Shown: in pieces, positions 57,241-60,000 of the stretch
How positions within the stretch are numbered: position 1 is the first letter of the stretch
How the letters are laid out: every line of letters starts with the position of its first letter
Assembly: GCF_030272615.1 (NCBI RefSeq)
Contig: NC_081415.1
Location: 108,630,406-108,690,405, forward strand
Reading direction: 5' to 3'
DNA length: 60,000 nt
Source: Cryptomeria japonica
Taxonomy: Eukaryota > Streptophyta > Pinopsida > Cupressales > Cupressaceae
Program-made: the position numbers and the translations under genes
The notes under the pieces: model-generated
Seen by the model: the letters and a program-made list of their open reading frames with translations, nothing else
What the model was told of the DNA's origin: nothing
The model's database searches: none

Positions 57241-59475
57241 TTCTACAAGGTCATATTCAGGTTTGGTTGACGAGGAAGCGGTGTTTTTAGTTGAAGCACC
57301 TTGCAAAGTAATTTTACCTCGACGAGTTGTGACATGACATTTAGAGGTAGGTTTGGAAGAAGATCCAACACCTTTTAGGACAATCTTAGGTCTCTGGGTA
57401 GAATTCTCAGGGGTTTTGTCCTTGATAATAATAGTAGAGACATAATTGTCCATCGAGATGTGATTGATAGTTGAATCATAATTATAAGATGCTCTAGTAT
57501 AGTTGGTTTGGTCATCTGTGGCTTTAGCTTTTCCCTTGTCATGCTTTGGGAATGGTTCCTTAAACATCTCATGTTCTTGATTGTATGAGTGTCCCTCAAT
57601 CTCAATGTCACCTCTATCAATGAGATCTTGTATGATGTTCTTCAGTCGATGACAATTTCCTATCTTATGACCCTTGCTCTTATGAAATTAACAATACTCA
57701 TCATCATTCCACCAATTTGGTTTAACCTTTGGTTCATATGGAGGAAAATCTGGAACTGTGATTACCTTATTTGCCACTAGCTTCTTGAAAACTGACTCAA
57801 GTGGTTCTCCCAATGGAGTGTACTTCCTTCGTGATCTAGAAGTTGTTTGAGTATTCACTTGATTGTTTGTAGAACTTGATCCTGAAAAGATGAATTTGGG
57901 TCGCACTGTGTTGGTGTCAACAACACCATCATTGACTGTGTTCTTGTTTTTGTTCCAAAATCTTGGCTTATCTTTTTCTTTATAGTCATCTTTATTTTCC
58001 TTGAATATCTTGATGACTCCTTGCTCAATTAGGACCTTCTCTGTTGCTAAGCCATTTTCAATGACGTCATTGAAGGTGGACAAACAAGCTTTTCTTAGAT
58101 CATAACCAATGTCTTTGTTAACATTTTGTGTGAACATCTCTACCATTTATTTTTGTGAAATTTCACAAGACTATCTGCTGGTTAGATTTCTCCATCTTTG
58201 TAAAAATGATGCAAAAGAATCTCCCTCTTTTTGCTTGGTGTTGCACAAAGTAGTGACTGATATGTCTGTCTCTATATTGTAGGAGAAATGTTGAATAAAT
58301 GCCTCTGCTAAGTCACCCCATGACTTAATACCAGGTGGGAGTTGGGAGAACCATTCCATAGCTTGATCACCTAGGCTTTTTGGGAATAATCTCATCAAAT
58401 ATGTCTCTTCTGCTGCTACTTCAATGCAAGATGTGAAAAACTATCTTATGTGTGTCTTAGGATCCCCTTTTCCTCTATACTTATCAAATTTAGGCGTCAC
58501 AAAGTGTGTAGGAAATGGAGGCATTGGAATGCTCTTGTAAAATGGATAAGGACATATGTCTCTCATTGTGTATGCTAGCTTTGGTGTATTTATGTCCTCC
58601 ATTTTCTTTTTTAAGTCCCTGATTTGTTGCTCCAAATTGCTCTTAGGTGGAGATCAACTTCTTGGACCATACCCTATGCTTGAGGCACCAATTGGAGGAG
58701 AAGCATGTTGCATATATGGATGATATTGATCATACACATGTTCATATGGGGGAGGTCTATAGTGATGCTGCGTATATGGACCACTTGGTATAGATTCATG
58801 TTGAGGAATGCCGTATCTATTTTGTCCATGTATACCATACTCCACAGGCATGTCATGTTCTAATGTGTTGCCCCCAAATTTGACACGAGGTTTCCTTGTG
58901 TCCAAATTTTGAGCATGCCTTTGATTATCCAATTGCTTTGATGGTTGATCCTTAGCCTGGGTATGTGATTGAGCATATCTTTCTGCATAAGACTTCCATA
59001 ATGGTCTGCAAAGGTGAGTATCATATGCTTGACCATGTGTATGTGGGACCTCTGGTTTTTGAAGCAAAGATGATGGTGATTCAGGTACCATATATGGTCC
59101 TCTATTTCCTCCACTATTAGGCCTCCTTTGATCCATGTTGGAGTGAGTTTGTTGCAAAGGCCGATTTTCCATTATTTGAGACATGTCAAATTCATGAGGT
59201 GTCTTGGCTCCACTTTGTGCCATCATTTGTAAGAAGTATTGTCTATCCCTCCTCATTATTTCCTTGGCCAATCAATTGAAATGGGGATTCATAATGGATT
59301 CTTCCACATCTGCTGAATGTATGGAAAAGTTGTCCATATTGTCATTGTGTGTATCATTGTTGTTTGTAGTGTCCATGTTCTAAACATTTGGAATGTTTCT
59401 ATAGACATCCATGTCAGGTAATGTATTATGATCAGTATTGAAAAAGGAATCATTGTCATACTCATAAACACTCAT
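57241..59475 (-). pseudogene. Element D Gag
   Basis: From ATG 59475 (MSVYEYDNDSFF) it reads an acidic Asn/Asp-rich N-terminus, a Gln/His/Pro-rich spacer (59271-58654) and a short coiled coil (MEQQIRDLKKKMEDI). The gypsy capsid domain lies at about 58500-58171 (YRGKGDPKTHIR, DQAMEWFSQLP, DLAEAFIQHF, FLQRW). The C-terminal capsid part (58146-57900) is followed by YTPLGEPLESVFKKLV and the CHHC-like motif YC-x-FHKSKGHKIGNC near 57660-57690, then a low-complexity linker into the protease region. At least five stops interrupt it. Forms the particle shell in active relatives. Confidence 0.8.
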
Positions 59476-60000
59476 GTTTGCAGACTCTTGAGCCTCTCCT
59501 AGATTTTTGAAGATGGGTTTCAACCATGAACTAGGTATTGACCGAGATGTGTGAGACTAGATGAAAAATTGAAAAAGTATGGAAGACCAAGAGTTGGATG
59601 GAATGTAAATGAATTTGAGGTGTACTTGCAATGTCCAAAGTGTAAGACCAAGTATGTATGTAGTAGAGTAGGTGTGACTTCCAAAGAGAGGATAGTTTCT
59701 CTTGATGATGTAAGTTGACCTTGACTCTAAGTAAGACCAAATGAGACCCAAAGGTAAGAGACCTTGATGAGGGACCACTTAGCAAAGTGTTGTTGTATGT
59801 AGTATGTTGACAAAGTATGATGAGGACTAGCAAGTGACCTTTTGACTCAAGTTTAGACAAATGTGAATGTAATGTAAGATGTAAAGCAATGATGGACTTT
59901 GTGAGACCCAAGGATAGGTTGAATGCTAAATGAAACCCTGGAGAAATGACCTAGGAAGCTCAGGAATTCCAAAACTGACTATGTTTGCTTGCTGGACTGT
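59476..60000. other. Element D leader, cut by the window edge
   Basis: Upstream of the Gag ATG the frame stays open for about 27 codons (IPSSWLKPIFKNLGEAQESA), so the real start may be further right. The remainder is non-coding leader with repeated AAGACCAA and AAGTATG words. Primer site and 5' LTR are not in the window. Confidence 0.5.

Larger units (their letters stand above)
46302..60000 (-). mobile_element. Element D: Tat-like Ty3/gypsy retrotransposon, 5' LTR beyond the window
   Basis: From right to left: leader, gag, protease, G-patch, RT, two RNase H regions, integrase, a long 3' region with an antisense gene and tandem repeats, polypurine tract, 3' LTR. Integrase after RNase H assigns it to Ty3/gypsy. 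The second RNase H with FDGSHTQHGVG and GDSQLV, the absence of a chromodomain, and extra genes and tandem repeats 3' of pol are features of the Tat lineage. Many stops and frameshifts show it is dead. It represents the kind of autonomous partner that elements A and B would need, though its polypurine tract differs from theirs. Confidence 0.85.

Overview
The window looks like intergenic DNA from a plant with a large, repeat-bloated genome. A gymnosperm such as a conifer would fit, but no gene here fixes the species. The base composition is AT-rich. I see no intact host gene, tRNA or rRNA. Almost everything I can name is LTR-retrotransposon sequence in several nested layers, plus one decayed MULE-type transposase gene. 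Names A to E and '1'/'2' below are mine. LAYOUT. (1) 1-12347: an old minus-strand open frame of unknown function (unit 1; about 12311 down to about 1200), split by element A (4403-12072), a non-autonomous Ty3/gypsy-type element with 1157-bp LTRs and a Gag-protease-like frame but no reverse transcriptase or integrase. (2) 12488-14090: a short tandem repeat, then an array of about 16 near-palindromes. (3) 14745-25310: an unrecognised minus-strand fragment, then a decayed MULE/SWIM-type transposase gene. Element E (15696-22277) sits at its 3' end. E is Ty1/copia-like, with four zinc knuckles and a large unknown second frame, but no pol. (4) 25460-41412: a three-level nest. Small copia-primed element C is split inside its 3' LTR by element 2 (26992-41305), which carries an unknown frame homologous to unit 1. 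Element 2 is split near its own 3' end by element B (32772-41298), a non-autonomous gypsy-type element. (5) 41426-42244: a short relative of element 2, probably a solo LTR. (6) 42430-46301: gag debris and unrecognised sequence. (7) 46302-60000: most of a decayed Tat-like Ty3/gypsy element D on the minus strand. It has a 3' LTR, integrase, a second RNase H, reverse transcriptase, a G-patch, protease and gag; its 5' LTR lies beyond the window. Between pol and the 3' LTR it carries, on the opposite strand, a plant mobile domain (PMD) gene with its own TATA box and an apparent intron filled with minisatellites. HOW THE PARTS RELATE. A and B have the same primer-binding site, the same polypurine tract and recurring 30-bp hairpins, and lack pol, so they probably depended on an autonomous relative. 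D shows the gag-protease-G-patch-RT-RNaseH-integrase order such a partner would have. Unit 1 and element 2 share one long unknown protein, each with a satellite-like array just upstream of it. Premature stops in the decayed frames are mostly TAG, TAA or TGA explicable by C-to-T change of CAG, CAA or CGA, as expected of methylated, silenced repeats. The best candidates for something undescribed are the unit 1/element 2 protein family with its upstream arrays, the spliced antisense PMD gene of D, and the shared LTR/leader hairpin of A and B.
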